Part shown: in pieces, positions 16,254 to 27,290 of the stretch
Layout: each line of letters starts with the position of its first letter
Numbering within the stretch: position 1 is the first letter of the stretch
Assembly: GCF_018881635.1 (NCBI RefSeq)
Contig: NZ_JACVPY010000002.1
Coordinates: 401,374 to 465,373, forward strand
DNA: 64,000 bases
Reading direction: 5' to 3'
Source: Polynucleobacter sp. UB-Piko-W3
GTDB lineage: Bacteria; Pseudomonadota; Gammaproteobacteria; Burkholderiales; Burkholderiaceae
Translations under genes and position numbers: made by a program
The notes under the pieces: model-generated
Seen by the model: only the letters and a program-made list of their open reading frames with translations
Databases searched by the model: none
What the model was told of the DNA's origin: nothing

Positions 16254-17441
16254 TTGACCTCCCCGCGCGTAAATCTCTTAGATTTTGACGCTGACCAAAT
16301 GGCGGCGTATGTCGCGGGGTTGAATGAAAAGCCCTTTAGGGCTAAGCAGCTCATGCAGTGGATACACCAACGTGGTGTAGCAGACATTAATGACATGAGT
16401 GATTTAGCAAAAAGCTTTCGAGCGACATTGCTAGATAAAGCAGAAGTTCTTTCCCTACCGATTATTAAAGACGAGCACGCCTCAGACGGTACCCGTAAGT
16501 GGCTGCTAGACGTGGGTGCTGGTAATGCAGTTGAGTCCGTTTTTATTCCCGAGGATGATCGAGGTACCTTGTGTATTTCTTCTCAGGCAGGTTGCGCAGT
16601 CAATTGCCGTTTTTGCTCTACTGGGCGCCAAGGTTTTTCACGCAATCTCACCTCAGGTGAAATCATTGGGCAACTGTGGTTTGCTGAACATCTCTTGCGC
16701 AGCGATCCAGAGGCGATACGCAGAATAGAAAAGTATCCAACCCCAGGCTGGGAGCACACAGGCCGAGTCATTTCGAATGTAGTGATGATGGGTATGGGTG
16801 AGCCATTACTCAATTACGATAACGTAGTCTCTGCACTGCGTTTGATGCTGGACGATAGGGCTTATGGCTTATCACGTCGTCGAGTCACAGTATCAACATC
16901 CGGTGTGGTGCCGATGATTGATCGCTTGGCACAAGATTGCCCAGTTGCTCTAGCAGTGTCATTGCACGCATCAAATGATGCCTTGCGTGATCAACTCGTC
17001 CCACTCAATCAAAAATATCCTTTACGTGAATTACTCGATGCCTGTGAGCGTTACTTACCATTTGCACCGAGGGATTTCTTGACCTTTGAGTATTGCATGC
17101 TAGATGGTGTCAATGACTCAGACATTCAGGCAAAAGAATTGGTGCGCTTACTGAGAAACATTAAGTGCAAAATCAACCTCATTCCATTTAATCCATTTCC
17201 AGAGTCAGGCTTAAAGCGTTCATCGGCTCAGCGTATACATGCTTTTTTTGGCATCCTCTTAGATGCAGGCATGGTGGCGACAGTGCGCAAGACTCGTGGT
17301 GATGATATTGCAGCGGCCTGCGGTCAGCTAGCAGGAGATGTTGTGGATCGTACCCGCGTACGTGAACGTGCTGTGCACGATGAAGAGATTATTACAGAAT
17401 CACAAGAGCAGCCCATTGAGTGGCTCAAAAAGTTAAATTAA
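16254..17441 (+). CDS. rlmN: 23S rRNA/tRNA adenine-C2 methyltransferase RlmN
   Basis: 395 residues. Radical-SAM enzyme that methylates A2503 of 23S rRNA and A37 of some tRNAs. The radical SAM cluster motif is CAVNCRFC (near residue 120), the GMGEPLLN motif follows, and the second catalytic cysteine is in [11 protein letters not shown] near the end. The start is TTG 16254 with only a poor ribosome site. It is followed after 12 bases by ispG; the pilW/rodZ genes that often lie here in related genomes are absent. Confidence 0.95.
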   Translation: MTSPRVNLLDFDADQMAAYVAGLNEKPFRAKQLMQWIHQRGVADINDMSDLAKSFRATLLDKAEVLSLPIIKDEHASDGTRKWLLDVGAGNAVESVFIPEDDRGTLCISSQAGCAVNCRFCSTGRQGFSRNLTSGEIIGQLWFAEHLLRSDPEAIRRIEKYPTPGWEHTGRVISNVVMMGMGEPLLNYDNVVSALRLMLDDRAYGLSRRRVTVSTSGVVPMIDRLAQDCPVALAVSLHASNDALRDQLVPLNQKYPLRELLDACERYLPFAPRDFLTFEYCMLDGVNDSDIQAKELVRLLRNIKCKINLIPFNPFPESGLKRSSAQRIHAFFGILLDAGMVATVRKTRGDDIAAACGQLAGDVVDRTRVRERAVHDEEIITESQEQPIEWLKKLN

Positions 17442-17453
17442 ATTTAGGTCTAT

Positions 17454-18737
17454 ATGAGCTCTAATCATTCCTCATCACCCAAGTTACCGAATTTACCTTT
17501 GGGACCATCTCCAAAGCGTGAGACTCGTCAAGCAACCGTTGCTTGGAAAACGAACATCATTACGGTGGGTGGTGATGCACCTGTGCGTGTGCAATCCATG
17601 ACCAATACAGATACTGCAGATGCGGTAGGTACAGCAATCCAAATTAAAGAGTTGGCACGCGCTGGTTCTGAGATGGTCCGCATTACGGTTAATACGCCAG
17701 AAGCTGCAGCTGCAGTGCCTTATATTCGTGAGCAGTTGGACAAGATGGATGTCTTGGTCCCATTGATTGGCGATTTTCATTACAACGGCCATACTTTGTT
17801 AAATGATTACCCTGATTGCGCTAAAGCACTCTCCAAATACCGTATCAATCCAGGCAATGTAGGTAAGGGTGCTAAACGCGATCCACAATTTGCGCAAATG
17901 ATTGAAGCGGCTTGTAAATATGACAAGCCTATTCGCATTGGTGTGAACTGGGGGAGTCTTGATCAAGAGCTCTTGGCATCGATTATGGATAGCAATGCAG
18001 CTTTAGCAGATCCGAAGACAGCACAAGAGGTGATGATCGAAGCACTCATTCAGTCTGCACTGCAATCCGCAGAAAAGGCGGTTGAGTTGGGCATGAACCC
18101 CAATCAAATTTTGCTGTCTTGTAAAGTGAGTAATGTGCAAGACTTGGTGGCAGTCTATCGCGATCTCGCGCGCCGCTCTGACTATCCACTGCATTTAGGT
18201 TTGACTGAAGCGGGCATGGGTAGCAAAGGAATTGTTTCCTCTACTGCTGCAATGGGCATTTTGTTGCAAGAGGGTATTGGCGATACGATTCGGGTTTCTT
18301 TAACGCCAGATCCTGGTGCTCCTCGTGAGAATGAAGTGATCGTTGCGCAAGAAATTTTGCAAACTATGGGCCTGCGCAATTTCACACCAATGGTCATTGC
18401 TTGTCCTGGTTGTGGCAGAACGACTAGCACTACTTTCCAAGAGCTCGCAGCCGATATTCAATCGTATTTGCGCCAACAAATGCCGATTTGGAAGAAAACC
18501 CATCCTGGCGTGGAGAATATGAATGTCGCCGTGATGGGTTGTATTGTGAATGGCCCAGGCGAGAGTAAGCACGCTAATATTGGTATCTCATTACCAGGAA
18601 CCGGTGAAACTCCAGCAGCACCGGTATTTGTGGATGGCGTTAAGGTGAAAACTCTGCGAGGTGAGAAAATCGCCCAAGAGTTTCAGGTCATCGTCGACGA
18701 ATACGTGAAAAAGAACTACGCAGCAAAAGCACCCTAA
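17454..18737 (+). CDS. ispG: 4-hydroxy-3-methylbut-2-enyl diphosphate synthase IspG
   Basis: 427 residues. The sixth enzyme of the MEP isoprenoid pathway, an iron-sulfur protein. Opening [17 protein letters not shown] is diagnostic. The C-terminal domain carries the 4Fe-4S cysteines, CPGCGRT and [11 protein letters not shown]. The ATG follows rlmN closely, so the two are probably cotranscribed. Confidence 0.96.
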   Translation: MSSNHSSSPKLPNLPLGPSPKRETRQATVAWKTNIITVGGDAPVRVQSMTNTDTADAVGTAIQIKELARAGSEMVRITVNTPEAAAAVPYIREQLDKMDVLVPLIGDFHYNGHTLLNDYPDCAKALSKYRINPGNVGKGAKRDPQFAQMIEAACKYDKPIRIGVNWGSLDQELLASIMDSNAALADPKTAQEVMIEALIQSALQSAEKAVELGMNPNQILLSCKVSNVQDLVAVYRDLARRSDYPLHLGLTEAGMGSKGIVSSTAAMGILLQEGIGDTIRVSLTPDPGAPRENEVIVAQEILQTMGLRNFTPMVIACPGCGRTTSTTFQELAADIQSYLRQQMPIWKKTHPGVENMNVAVMGCIVNGPGESKHANIGISLPGTGETPAAPVFVDGVKVKTLRGEKIAQEFQVIVDEYVKKNYAAKAP

Positions 18738-18764
18738 AGCTAAATTAGTAGAACAAGAATAAAA

Positions 18765-20084
18765 ATGACTGATCAGCACAATAAAACTAAAGCCCAGAAG
18801 ATTAATGGCGTGCGCGGCATGAATGACTTGCTGCCAGCAGACGCTGCGCAGTGGGCTCACCTTGACCATGTCTTGCGAGATTTAACTCGTGCTTACGGTT
18901 ATGAGTTTTTGAGAACCCCGATTGTCGAGGCAACTGCGGTATTTCAACGTGGTATCGGTGAAGTGACAGACATCGTTGAGAAAGAAATGTATTCCTTTGA
19001 GGATCGCTTAAATGGCGAGCAGCTAACCCTGCGACCTGAAGGCACTGCTGCATTAGTACGCTCGGTGATTGAGAATAATTTACTCTACGAAGGTCCTAAG
19101 CGTCTTTGGTATACCGGACCGATGTTTCGCCATGAGCGCCCACAGCGTGGTCGCTATCGTCAGTTTCATCAGTTTGGTATCGAGGCTTTAGGCTTTGCCG
19201 GCCCCGATATTGATGCTGAAATCATTCTGATGGGTCAGCGCCTTTGGGATGAGCTTGGCCTTATTGGAGTTCGCCTGGAGATTAATTCTTTAGGACAGGC
19301 TAACGAACGTGCTGATCATCGCGCTGCCTTAGTTGCTTACTTTGAGAAAAATAAAGCGCAGTTAGATGAAGATTCGCAACGACGCCTCATCACCAATCCC
19401 TTACGCATTCTGGATTCCAAGAATCCAGAGATGCAAACATTGATTGAAGGCGCGCCAAAGTTATTGGATTTCTTGGGAGAAGAATCCCTTGCGCACTTTA
19501 ACGCTGTCCAAGCTTTACTAAAAGCGAACAACATTCCTTGCAAGATCAATCCACGTTTAGTCCGTGGTTTGGATTACTACAACCTCACCGTGTTTGAGTG
19601 GGTGACTGATGAGTTGGGCGCGCAGGGCACGATTGCTGGCGGCGGTCGTTACGATCCCTTGATCGAACGCATGGGTGGTAAAGCAGCACCCGCTTGTGGT
19701 TGGGCTATGGGTATGGAGCGTGTGCTCGAGTTGATGAAGGTCTCTGGATCATTGCCCGAGGCCCAATCCCAGTGCGATATCTTTGTATTGCATCAAGGTG
19801 GCGAGACGTTGACCACAGCCATGATCATTGCTGAGCGTTTACGTAGTGCTGGTATTGACACCATTCTTTTCTGTCCACCAGACGGGCAATTAGCTAGCTT
19901 TAAGTCACAAATGAAGAAGGCAGATGCCAGTGGGGCAGCCTTTGCAGTCATTATTGGCCCAGATGAATTAGCCAAGAATGAGGCTCAGATCAAAGACTTG
20001 CGAGCTAGCGGTGAGCAAAAAGCCGTGCCATTGGATGGGGTACTAGAGGCCGTAATTGAAGCCTTAGTAGGCGCCTCCGAATAG
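18765..20084 (+). CDS. hisS: Histidyl-tRNA synthetase
   Basis: 439 residues, class II synthetase. Motif 2 region [18 protein letters not shown], histidine-binding loop [15 protein letters not shown] and GGGRYDPL, and motif 3 with GWAMGMERV are all present, followed by the C-terminal anticodon-binding domain (DIFVLHQG onward). Lies 27 bases after ispG. The paralogous hisZ is encoded at 27291-28451. Confidence 0.97.
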   Translation: MTDQHNKTKAQKINGVRGMNDLLPADAAQWAHLDHVLRDLTRAYGYEFLRTPIVEATAVFQRGIGEVTDIVEKEMYSFEDRLNGEQLTLRPEGTAALVRSVIENNLLYEGPKRLWYTGPMFRHERPQRGRYRQFHQFGIEALGFAGPDIDAEIILMGQRLWDELGLIGVRLEINSLGQANERADHRAALVAYFEKNKAQLDEDSQRRLITNPLRILDSKNPEMQTLIEGAPKLLDFLGEESLAHFNAVQALLKANNIPCKINPRLVRGLDYYNLTVFEWVTDELGAQGTIAGGGRYDPLIERMGGKAAPACGWAMGMERVLELMKVSGSLPEAQSQCDIFVLHQGGETLTTAMIIAERLRSAGIDTILFCPPDGQLASFKSQMKKADASGAAFAVIIGPDELAKNEAQIKDLRASGEQKAVPLDGVLEAVIEALVGASE

Positions 20085-20144
20085 AATGAGTCTATTGTTT
20101 ATCTTTAATAGCAATAAACCCCATATTAATGAGTTTGGATTCAC

Positions 20145-20804
20145 ATGCCTTTAGATCTAGAAGAACAAGAACAGTTAGACCAACTTAAAGCGTTTTGGCA
20201 AAAGTACCGCAATCTGATCACTGGGGTCTTGACCGCCGTGTTATTCGCATATGCTGCCTATAGCGGTTATGGATGGTGGCGTAATAGCCAAGCTTTGGAG
20301 GCATCTAAGCTCTATGAAACGATGGTGAGCGCTATTGCCAAGGGTGATCAAGCTCAAAGCTTTCGTGCCGCCGATGACTTACAAAAAGATTTTACGCGTA
20401 CACCTTACGCAGCGATGTCTAGTTTGATCGCTGCGCGTATTGCTGCTGATACTGGAAATGTCGCTAAGGCGATCGACTATCTCCGTTGGACTGCAAAGAA
20501 TGCATCCAATGATGGCTACTTGGCTTTGGGCAAATTACGCTTAGTAACTCAGTTAATTGAGCAGGGCAGTGAAAAAGATTTTGCCGAGGCAGACCAAGTC
20601 CTGAAAGAAACACCAATTGCTGGCTTTGAGGCATTGTGGTTAGAGCGTCGTGGTGATTGGTATTTAGTACAAAAGAAAAATACTGAAGCCAAAAAAAGCT
20701 ATGAAGATGCATGGAAAAAATTGGATCAAGCGAAAGAATTTCCTGAAGAGGCACGTCGCCTCTTGAAGGTGAAATTAGATGCAGTTGGAGGGGTAGCACA
20801 GTGA
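20145..20804 (+). CDS. YfgM-like ancillary SecYEG subunit
   Basis: 219 residues. A cytoplasmic LDLEEQEQLDQLKAFWQKY start, one membrane helix (about 25-43) and then a periplasmic TPR-like helical domain match YfgM, which binds the SecYEG translocon and periplasmic chaperones. Placement between hisS and bamB is the conserved order for this family. The stop overlaps the GTG start of bamB. Confidence 0.9.
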   Translation: MPLDLEEQEQLDQLKAFWQKYRNLITGVLTAVLFAYAAYSGYGWWRNSQALEASKLYETMVSAIAKGDQAQSFRAADDLQKDFTRTPYAAMSSLIAARIAADTGNVAKAIDYLRWTAKNASNDGYLALGKLRLVTQLIEQGSEKDFAEADQVLKETPIAGFEALWLERRGDWYLVQKKNTEAKKSYEDAWKKLDQAKEFPEEARRLLKVKLDAVGGVAQ

Positions 20805-21946
20805 GACGATCAGTAAGACTCGTTAGCACCACCATTCTGATAGGTGTAGTTGCCGTAGCACTCGTTGCCTGCTCTGGTAGCTCTCGTGTTCGCAAGCCGT
20901 CTGAGTTAGTAGCGGTAACCAATCAGTTTGACATGCAGACGGTATGGTCAACTAGTGTCGGCTCTTCAGAGGGTTTTAACTTTCATCCAGTCGTTGCAGG
21001 CGATGCTGTGTATGCAGCCTCCCATCGTGGTAATTTAGTCAAGATTGATTTGGCTACAGGTAATAAGGTTTGGGAGGCATCTGTTCCTGAGCGCCTATCT
21101 ATTGGTCCTGGATCTGACGGTCGCACCACAGTTGCTGTGAGCACCAAAGGTAACGTCTATGCATATGACGATACGGGTAAACAGATTTGGAAAGTCAATG
21201 TCAGTAGCGAAGTATTGAGCGAGCCAGTTGTTGCTGGTGGAATTGTGATTGTGCGAGCCCTCGATAATCGTTTTATTGGCTTGGATGCACAAACAGGCGT
21301 TCGTAAGTGGATTTATCAACGTCAACAATCTGCCTTGTCACTGCGTGTTGGTTACGGCATGCTAGCTATCGGTAATGAAGTGATTGTGACTGGCTTTTCT
21401 GGCGGACGTTTTGGCATGATTGCGATCGCTAATGGCGGTTTGGTTTGGGAAACACCAGTGTCATTTCCAAAAGGCTTCTCAGAAATTGAGCGCTTGAACG
21501 ATGTCACTGCTAAACCGAGCATGGAGGGCGATATCATCTGCGCAGTTTCTTATCAGGGTCGAGTTGGTTGTGGACAAGCGCGAACCGGAAATTTGCTTTG
21601 GTTCAAAGATTACTCAAGTTATACCGGTACCGCACAAAGTGCAGAGCTCGTTTTCTCATCCAATGAAAAATCTTATGTGACAGCATTTGCCACCAAAGAT
21701 GGTACGCAGATTTGGGAGAACACTCAGCTGACCCATCGTGATGTAGGCGAGTCATTGGCGGTTGGAAAGGTTCTGCTTTTAGGTGATGCTCAAGGCTATG
21801 TGCATGCACTGACACAGGCCAATGGCGAGATGATCGCGCGGATTCGTCACGATAGCAATCCAATCTCCGCTGCGCCTATTGCAGTGGGTGGACTCATCTT
21901 GATTCAATCTCAGGGTGGAAAAATCTCGGCCTACAGTCCTAAATGA
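20801..21946 (+). CDS. bamB: Outer-membrane assembly lipoprotein BamB
   Basis: 381 residues. Lipoprotein of the BAM complex that inserts beta-barrel proteins. The signal peptide ends in a lipobox, LVAC, with the lipid-carrying cysteine near residue 24. The remainder is a PQQ-type beta-propeller with repeated W-E/K-x blades such as GNKVWEA, GKQIWKV and GTQIWEN. GTG 20801 overlaps the yfgM stop (GTGA) and is preceded by GGAGGGG (20787-20793). The end overlaps der as ATGA. Confidence 0.94.
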   Translation: MRRSVRLVSTTILIGVVAVALVACSGSSRVRKPSELVAVTNQFDMQTVWSTSVGSSEGFNFHPVVAGDAVYAASHRGNLVKIDLATGNKVWEASVPERLSIGPGSDGRTTVAVSTKGNVYAYDDTGKQIWKVNVSSEVLSEPVVAGGIVIVRALDNRFIGLDAQTGVRKWIYQRQQSALSLRVGYGMLAIGNEVIVTGFSGGRFGMIAIANGGLVWETPVSFPKGFSEIERLNDVTAKPSMEGDIICAVSYQGRVGCGQARTGNLLWFKDYSSYTGTAQSAELVFSSNEKSYVTAFATKDGTQIWENTQLTHRDVGESLAVGKVLLLGDAQGYVHALTQANGEMIARIRHDSNPISAAPIAVGGLILIQSQGGKISAYSPK

Positions 21947-23307
21947 ACCCAGTCATCACTATCGTCGGCCGCCCCAATGTTGGGAAGTCGACACTCTTTA
22001 ATCGCCTGACTCGTTCGCGCGATGCATTGGTAGCAGATTTTTCTGGTTTAACAAGGGATCGTCACTACGGCAAAGGCCGCATTGGTGAACGCGCCTTTAT
22101 TTGCGTTGATACCGGTGGCTTCGAGCCTGTTGCTAAAACTGGCATTGTTGCGGAGATGGCAAAACAGACTAAGCAAGCAGTAGCAGAGTCTGACATTGTG
22201 ATTTTCTTGGTGGATGGCCGCTTAGGCATGGCACCGCAAGATCGTGTCATTGCAGATTTTTTACGCAAGACTGGTCGCCCAACTATTCTGGCAGTCAATA
22301 AAACAGAAGGCATGCAAGCTGGCATTGTTACTGCAGACTTTCATGAGCTGGGTTTAGGGGAGCCATTCCCTATCTCCTCTGCGCACGGCGATGGTGTCCG
22401 CGGATTAATCGATGACGCCTTAGATTCATTAGGGATTGCAGAGCCCGATGAAGAAGAATTAGTCAATGATCCAAATCGCCCAATGAAAATTGCGGTGGTA
22501 GGTCGTCCAAATGTTGGTAAGTCGACCCTGATCAACAAATTGATCGGTGAAGAACGGGTGATTGCATTTGATATGCCCGGCACGACTCGTGATGCGATTG
22601 AAGTTCCATTTGAGCGCAATGGCAAGCCATACATCCTAGTGGATACAGCGGGTTTGCGGCGTCGTGGCAAAGTATTTGAGGCAATCGAGAAATTCTCGGT
22701 TGTGAAGACATTGCAAGCCATTGCTGATTGCAATGTGGTGATCTTGATGCTTGATGCGCAGCAAGATATCTCTGAGCAAGATGCGCACATTGCAGGATTT
22801 ATTGTTGAGGCAGGTCGCGCACTAGTCGTTGCGGTAAACAAGTGGGATGGCATTGACACTTACGTGAAAGAGCGCGCTCGTTTAGAAATCGCACAAAAAT
22901 TGCGCTTCCTAGATTTTGCAAATGTACATCCCATTTCTGCTAAAAAGGGCACGGGCCTCAAGGAGTTATTTAAAGATGTGGATTCTGCTTATGCAGCTGC
23001 TATGGCGAAATTGCCAACCCCACGCTTAACTCGGATTTTGCAAGAGGCAATCGAGCATCAACAACCAAAGCGCGTTGGCATGGGCCGCCCGAAATTACGC
23101 TATGCACACCAAGGGGGCATGAATCCCCCAATCGTAGTGATTCATGGAACATCCTTGAGTGGTGTTACCGATAGCTATAAGCGTTATCTAGAAGGGCGCT
23201 TTAGGGATGTCTTTAAGTTGCGGGGCACCCCCTTGAGAATCCAAATGAACACTGCCAAAAACCCTTATGTGGATGCGGATAAAGGAAAAAAAGGTAAGAA
23301 GCGGTGA
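21943..23307 (+). CDS. der: Ribosome biogenesis GTPase Der (EngA)
   Basis: 454 residues. Essential GTPase for 50S maturation with two tandem G domains: the first with [12 protein letters not shown] at the N-terminus, the second with [12 protein letters not shown] near residue 187. NKTE and NKWD are the G4 motifs. The KH-like C-terminal domain ends in a lysine-rich tail (KGKKGKKR). Start codon overlaps the bamB stop. Confidence 0.97.
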   Translation: MNPVITIVGRPNVGKSTLFNRLTRSRDALVADFSGLTRDRHYGKGRIGERAFICVDTGGFEPVAKTGIVAEMAKQTKQAVAESDIVIFLVDGRLGMAPQDRVIADFLRKTGRPTILAVNKTEGMQAGIVTADFHELGLGEPFPISSAHGDGVRGLIDDALDSLGIAEPDEEELVNDPNRPMKIAVVGRPNVGKSTLINKLIGEERVIAFDMPGTTRDAIEVPFERNGKPYILVDTAGLRRRGKVFEAIEKFSVVKTLQAIADCNVVILMLDAQQDISEQDAHIAGFIVEAGRALVVAVNKWDGIDTYVKERARLEIAQKLRFLDFANVHPISAKKGTGLKELFKDVDSAYAAAMAKLPTPRLTRILQEAIEHQQPKRVGMGRPKLRYAHQGGMNPPIVVIHGTSLSGVTDSYKRYLEGRFRDVFKLRGTPLRIQMNTAKNPYVDADKGKKGKKR

Positions 23308-23331
23308 CTTTGAGCTTGATTTTTTTATAAT
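23304..23331 (+). promoter_or_regulatory. Promoter candidate for hfq
   Basis: GTGACT (23304-23309), 16 bases, TATAAT (23326-23331). The -35 overlaps the der stop codon. It would allow hfq-hflX-hflK-hflC to be expressed apart from the upstream genes, giving a leader of about 90 bases. The -10 is a perfect match; the -35 matches 4 of 6. Confidence 0.5.
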
Positions 23332-23429
23332 TGAGCCCAATATAGAAGATTCGGTAGTAGCCATTTTTAAAGGTTTTGATTTCATTAAAAAAGCAAGACT
23401 CCCTGATTACAAAAGATATAAGGAGTAGT

Positions 23430-23672
23430 ATGAGCGCCAACAAGATTCAGTTACTACAGGATCCATTTCTGAATGCCTTACGCAAAGAGCACATTCCTGT
23501 TTCGATCTATCTCGTGAATGGTATTAAATTACAAGGCAATATTGAATCCTTTGATCAATATGTTGTGCTCCTGCGTAATACTGTCACGCAGATGGTTTAC
23601 AAACACGCAATCTCCACGATTGTTCCAGCACGTGCGATCGACTTTCGTATAGAAGAAGGCGCCCCTGTATAA
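23430..23672 (+). CDS. hfq: RNA chaperone Hfq
   Basis: 80 residues. The Sm-like hexamer that pairs small RNAs with mRNAs. [19 protein letters not shown], then [14 protein letters not shown] (Sm1) and the distinctive [12 protein letters not shown] (Sm2). The C-terminal tail is very short, so only the Sm core is present. ATG 23430 is 4 bases after AAGGAG; an ORF extension to 23376 has no homology. The last codons overlap the coding region of hflX. Confidence 0.98.
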   Translation: MSANKIQLLQDPFLNALRKEHIPVSIYLVNGIKLQGNIESFDQYVVLLRNTVTQMVYKHAISTIVPARAIDFRIEEGAPV

Positions 23673-24906
23673 AACTGGAGTAGATGCGGCACGCGCCGTT
23701 CTCGTTGGAGTTGATACGGGACGCGAAGATTTTGCAGATAGCATGGCTGAACTCAGTCTCCTGGCTGATAGCGCTGGCTCTATACCCGCAGCTAGCGTGA
23801 TTGCCCGCAAAGGTCGAACAGATCCCGCTTTATTTATTGGTTCTGGCAAGGTAAACGAACTGAAGCGCGTGATGGAGGAGCAGAATGCAGAGCTCGCGAT
23901 CTTTAATCATCCGCTTTCGCCAACACAGCAGCGTAACTTAGAGCGTCACCTCGATCGTCATGTGATGGATCGCACTGGTTTGATATTGGATATCTTTAGT
24001 CAAAGAGCGCAAAGCCACATTGGTAAAACGCAAGTGGAGTTAGCGCAAGTACGCTATCGCATGTCTCGCTTAGTCAGAGCCTGGAGTCACTTGGAGCGTC
24101 AACGCGGCGGTATTGGTGTACGTGGCGGTCCTGGTGAAACCCAGATGGAATTAGATCGCCGCATGCTGGCAACCAAAGCTAAGCGTTTAGAAAATGAACT
24201 CGAGAAGCTCCAGCGCCAACAAAGAACTCAGAGAAGAGCTCGTCAGCGTCAGGATGTGTTCTCTGTCTCCTTGGTGGGATACACCAATGCTGGCAAATCC
24301 ACCTTATTTAATTCCCTAACAAAAGCAGGGGCTTATGCGGCTGATCAACTTTTTGCCACTTTAGATACCACCTCTAGAAAAGTCCATTTGGACGGGGTGG
24401 GCTCTATTGTGGTTTCGGATACCGTAGGATTTATTCGAGATCTGCCTCACCAGCTAGTTGAGGCTTTTAGAGCTACCCTGGATGAAACCATCCACGCAGA
24501 TCTGATTTTGCATGTGATTGATGCCTGCAGCCCCGTAGCTCGGGAGCAGAAGGCCGAAGTTGAGGCGGTTTTGGAGGAAATTGGAGCAGATCAGATCCCC
24601 CGAATAGAGGTCATGAACAAAATTGACCAGATGCCTCAAACCTTTACCCGCGGAGCAGTTTTAGAGCGTGATGGGCAGGGCTTTCCTAGTCAGGTTTTCC
24701 TGTCCGCCAAGACAGGCTTGGGTCTTGATTTGCTCCGCATAGCCTTGGCTGAATGCTCCCAAATGACTGATAGAATAAGGTTCGAGCACAACCGTGCCAA
24801 GAAGCAATTGGCCCCGGACGAGTTTTTAGAACCCTTACCCGAACGACCAGATACTGCTGAATTCAATCCCACTCTAAACCGAAACTATTTTTCTAATGAT
24901 GCGTAA
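23665..24906 (+). CDS. hflX: Ribosome-rescue GTPase HflX, probable CTG start
   Basis: GTPase that splits stalled ribosomes. The first ATG (23743, 387 residues) begins inside the conserved N-terminal domain. In the same frame, upstream codons 23692-23742 encode [18 protein letters not shown], which matches the opening strand and helix of HflX. The open frame extends back to a TAG at 23650 and contains no ATG, GTG or TTG. The best start is CTG 23665, just after AAGG (23656-23659), overlapping the hfq stop and giving 413 residues. G domain: [22 protein letters not shown] and NKID. The glycine-rich [11 protein letters not shown] linker precedes it. Family sure, start inferred. Confidence 0.85.
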   Translation: MYKTGVDAARAVLVGVDTGREDFADSMAELSLLADSAGSIPAASVIARKGRTDPALFIGSGKVNELKRVMEEQNAELAIFNHPLSPTQQRNLERHLDRHVMDRTGLILDIFSQRAQSHIGKTQVELAQVRYRMSRLVRAWSHLERQRGGIGVRGGPGETQMELDRRMLATKAKRLENELEKLQRQQRTQRRARQRQDVFSVSLVGYTNAGKSTLFNSLTKAGAYAADQLFATLDTTSRKVHLDGVGSIVVSDTVGFIRDLPHQLVEAFRATLDETIHADLILHVIDACSPVAREQKAEVEAVLEEIGADQIPRIEVMNKIDQMPQTFTRGAVLERDGQGFPSQVFLSAKTGLGLDLLRIALAECSQMTDRIRFEHNRAKKQLAPDEFLEPLPERPDTAEFNPTLNRNYFSNDA

Positions 24907-26401
24907 ATTTCTAGACCTCTTTTCGGTCAATGATCCAGGCTGGGGCAATAGCCACAATAGCGGGTCCAAAGATGCCAAAGATGGGCAGGGGAGCGATCAA
25001 ACTCCTAAAGCCGATCCAGATACAAATAAACCAACAGAAACTGCGCCAAAGAATTCACCGGCTAAGCCAGGTGGCCCACCAGATTTAGATGAGCTCTGGC
25101 GCGATTTCAATGACAGAATTTCGGGTATCTTTGGTGGCAAGAAAAAGCCAGGAGCGTCATCTGGTCAAACGGGTAATAAACCTAACAGCACTGATATTCC
25201 GCCGCCATCCCAGCGCGGTGGTGGCAATGGTGGCGGTGGTGGCATGAGTGCACCAAACTTTAATTTCACGAATCCCTTTGGTTCCAAGGCTAGCATCCTG
25301 ATCAGTGCGGCAGTTGTCTTCTTTATTTGGATTTGCAGTGGATTTTTCATTATTCAAGAAGGTCAGGCTGGCGTGGTTTTGACCTTTGGTAAATATGCTG
25401 ACACCGCTAAGCCTGGCATCAACTGGCGTATGCCCTGGCCAATTCAGTCGGATGAAACAGTGAACCTTTCTGGTGTTCGCTCTGTTGAAGTAGGTCGCCC
25501 AGTACTCATTAAGGCAACGAATCAAAAAGATTCCTCCATGCTCACTGAGGATGAAAACATTATTGATGTGCGCTTTGCTGTTCAATATCGCTTAAAAGAT
25601 CCAACGGATTATTTATTCAACAATCGTGATCCAGATGCTGCAGTGATACAGGCTGCCGAAACTGCCGTTCGTGAAATTGTTGCTCGCAGCAAGATGGATA
25701 CCGTGCTCTATGAAGGGCGCGAAAAGATTGGTATTGATTTAGCAAGCTCTATTCAGAAGATATTAGATAGCTATAAGAGCGGTATCTACGTTACTAGTGT
25801 GACGGTACAAAACGTACAGCCGCCTGAGCAAGTGCAAGCTGCATTTGATGATGCAGTAAAAGCCGGTCAAGATCAGGAGCGCTTGAAGAGCGAAGGTCAG
25901 GCCTATGCCAATGACATCATTCCACGTGCTAAAGGTACTGCAGAACGCTTAATTCAAGAGGCTGAAGGTTATAAGGCGAGAGTGGTAGCGACTGCAGAAG
26001 GCGATGCGACTCGCTTTAAGCAAGTATTAGTTGAATATGCCAAGGCGCCACAAGTGACGCGTGATCGGATGTACATCGATAGCATGCGCGAGATGTACAA
26101 CAATGTGACCAAGATCTTGGTGGATACAACTAAGAGCAATAGTCTTTTATATTTACCGCTTGACAAGATTGTTGCTCAAGTCAGCGCAGAAAGTGCGCAG
26201 GCTGCTAGTTCTCAAGTAAACCAATCCAACACGTCTACTCCAACTGGAAGTGTGACAGTGGGTGGTGCAACTGGATTGAATAATCCAGCCCCAACGAACA
26301 GCGGTAATACAACATACTCAGCACCCGCTGTTAATAATGCCAATGATCGCTCCTTAGATAAGCGCGATGGTTTTCGTAGTCGTGATCGGGACCCTAGATA
26401 A
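24896..26401 (+). CDS. hflK: FtsH modulator subunit HflK
   Basis: 501 residues. With HflC it forms the large membrane cage around FtsH that modulates degradation of membrane proteins. The N-terminal 120 residues are disordered, rich in Gly, Pro, Asn and Lys. One membrane helix follows (near 138-158), then the SPFH/band-7 domain starting IIQEGQAGVVLTFGKY. The Ser/Thr/Asn-rich C-terminus faces the periplasm. The two ATGs at 24896 and 24899 are both possible and overlap the hflX stop. The stop shares a base with the hflC start (TAATG). Confidence 0.95.
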   Translation: MMRKFLDLFSVNDPGWGNSHNSGSKDAKDGQGSDQTPKADPDTNKPTETAPKNSPAKPGGPPDLDELWRDFNDRISGIFGGKKKPGASSGQTGNKPNSTDIPPPSQRGGGNGGGGGMSAPNFNFTNPFGSKASILISAAVVFFIWICSGFFIIQEGQAGVVLTFGKYADTAKPGINWRMPWPIQSDETVNLSGVRSVEVGRPVLIKATNQKDSSMLTEDENIIDVRFAVQYRLKDPTDYLFNNRDPDAAVIQAAETAVREIVARSKMDTVLYEGREKIGIDLASSIQKILDSYKSGIYVTSVTVQNVQPPEQVQAAFDDAVKAGQDQERLKSEGQAYANDIIPRAKGTAERLIQEAEGYKARVVATAEGDATRFKQVLVEYAKAPQVTRDRMYIDSMREMYNNVTKILVDTTKSNSLLYLPLDKIVAQVSAESAQAASSQVNQSNTSTPTGSVTVGGATGLNNPAPTNSGNTTYSAPAVNNANDRSLDKRDGFRSRDRDPR

Positions 26402-27270
26402 TGAATGCAAATCGCTTAATCGCTGCAGGTATTGCCTTCGTTGCGGTGATCTATGTCTTATCGTCCAGCATTTTCATAGTGGATCAACGTAAATTTGCGG
26501 TTGTTTTCGCATTCGGCCAAATCGTCCGCGTGATTGAAGAGCCTGGCTTGCGCGTGAAACTGCCAGCCCCATTTGAAAGCGTACGGTTCTTTGATCGTCG
26601 TATTCTGACAATTGATAATCCAGAGGCAGAGCGCTTTATTACTGCAGAGAAGAAGAATCTCTTGGTGGATTCTTTTGTGAAATGGCGCATTGTTGATCCT
26701 CGTAAGTTCTTTATCAGCTTTAAGGGTGACGAGCGCTTGGCACAAGACCGCTTAACTCAGCTAGTGCGTTCTGCTTTGAATGAAGAGTTCACGAAACGCA
26801 CTGTGCGTGAGTTGATCTCTGATCAGCGTGAAGAGGTCATGCAGGGGATTCGTAAAAAAGTGGCTGATGATGCGGCTGATATTGGCGTAGAGATTGTGGA
26901 TGTTCGCTTAAAGCGTGTAGACCTCTTAGCTGAGATTAGCGATTCGGTATATCGCCGGATGGAAGCAGAGCGTAAGCGGGTAGCTAATGAATTGCGCTCA
27001 ACCGGTGCTGCTGAGTCTGACAAGATTCGAGCCAACGCTGAACGTCAACGCGATACGATTTTGGCTGAAGCCTATCGTGATGCTCAAAAGATTAAAGGAG
27101 CCGGAGATGCTAAGGCAACCGCTTTGTATGCTGAAGCATTTGGTCGTGATGCACAGTTTGCTCAGTTCTATCAGAGCTTAGAAGCCTACCGAAGCTCTTT
27201 CAAGGATAAGAAAGACATTATGGTGGTTGAGCCTAATGGCGAGTTCTTCAAGTTCCTGCATAAAAAATAA
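26401..27270 (+). CDS. hflC: FtsH modulator subunit HflC
   Basis: 289 residues. Partner of HflK. One N-terminal membrane helix (about 5-24), then FIVDQRKFAVVFAFGQI opens the SPFH domain and a long charged coiled coil (RMEAERKRVANELRSTGA) follows, ending with FYQSLEAYRSSF, typical of HflC. The start overlaps the hflK stop by one base, so translation is coupled. Confidence 0.96.
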   Translation: MNANRLIAAGIAFVAVIYVLSSSIFIVDQRKFAVVFAFGQIVRVIEEPGLRVKLPAPFESVRFFDRRILTIDNPEAERFITAEKKNLLVDSFVKWRIVDPRKFFISFKGDERLAQDRLTQLVRSALNEEFTKRTVRELISDQREEVMQGIRKKVADDAADIGVEIVDVRLKRVDLLAEISDSVYRRMEAERKRVANELRSTGAAESDKIRANAERQRDTILAEAYRDAQKIKGAGDAKATALYAEAFGRDAQFAQFYQSLEAYRSSFKDKKDIMVVEPNGEFFKFLHKK

Positions 27271-27290
27271 GAAAGTGAATCATCTAGATC

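Noticed and set aside
20464..20922. 152-codon minus-strand open frame across yfgM and bamB
   Set aside because: Antisense to two well-identified genes, no start signals or family.
22341..22859. 172-codon open frame on the minus strand inside der
   Set aside because: It lies antisense to the two G domains of der, has no ribosome site and no recognisable family; a codon-bias shadow.
25157..25585. 142-codon minus-strand open frame inside hflK
   Set aside because: Antisense to the SPFH domain of hflK, no support.
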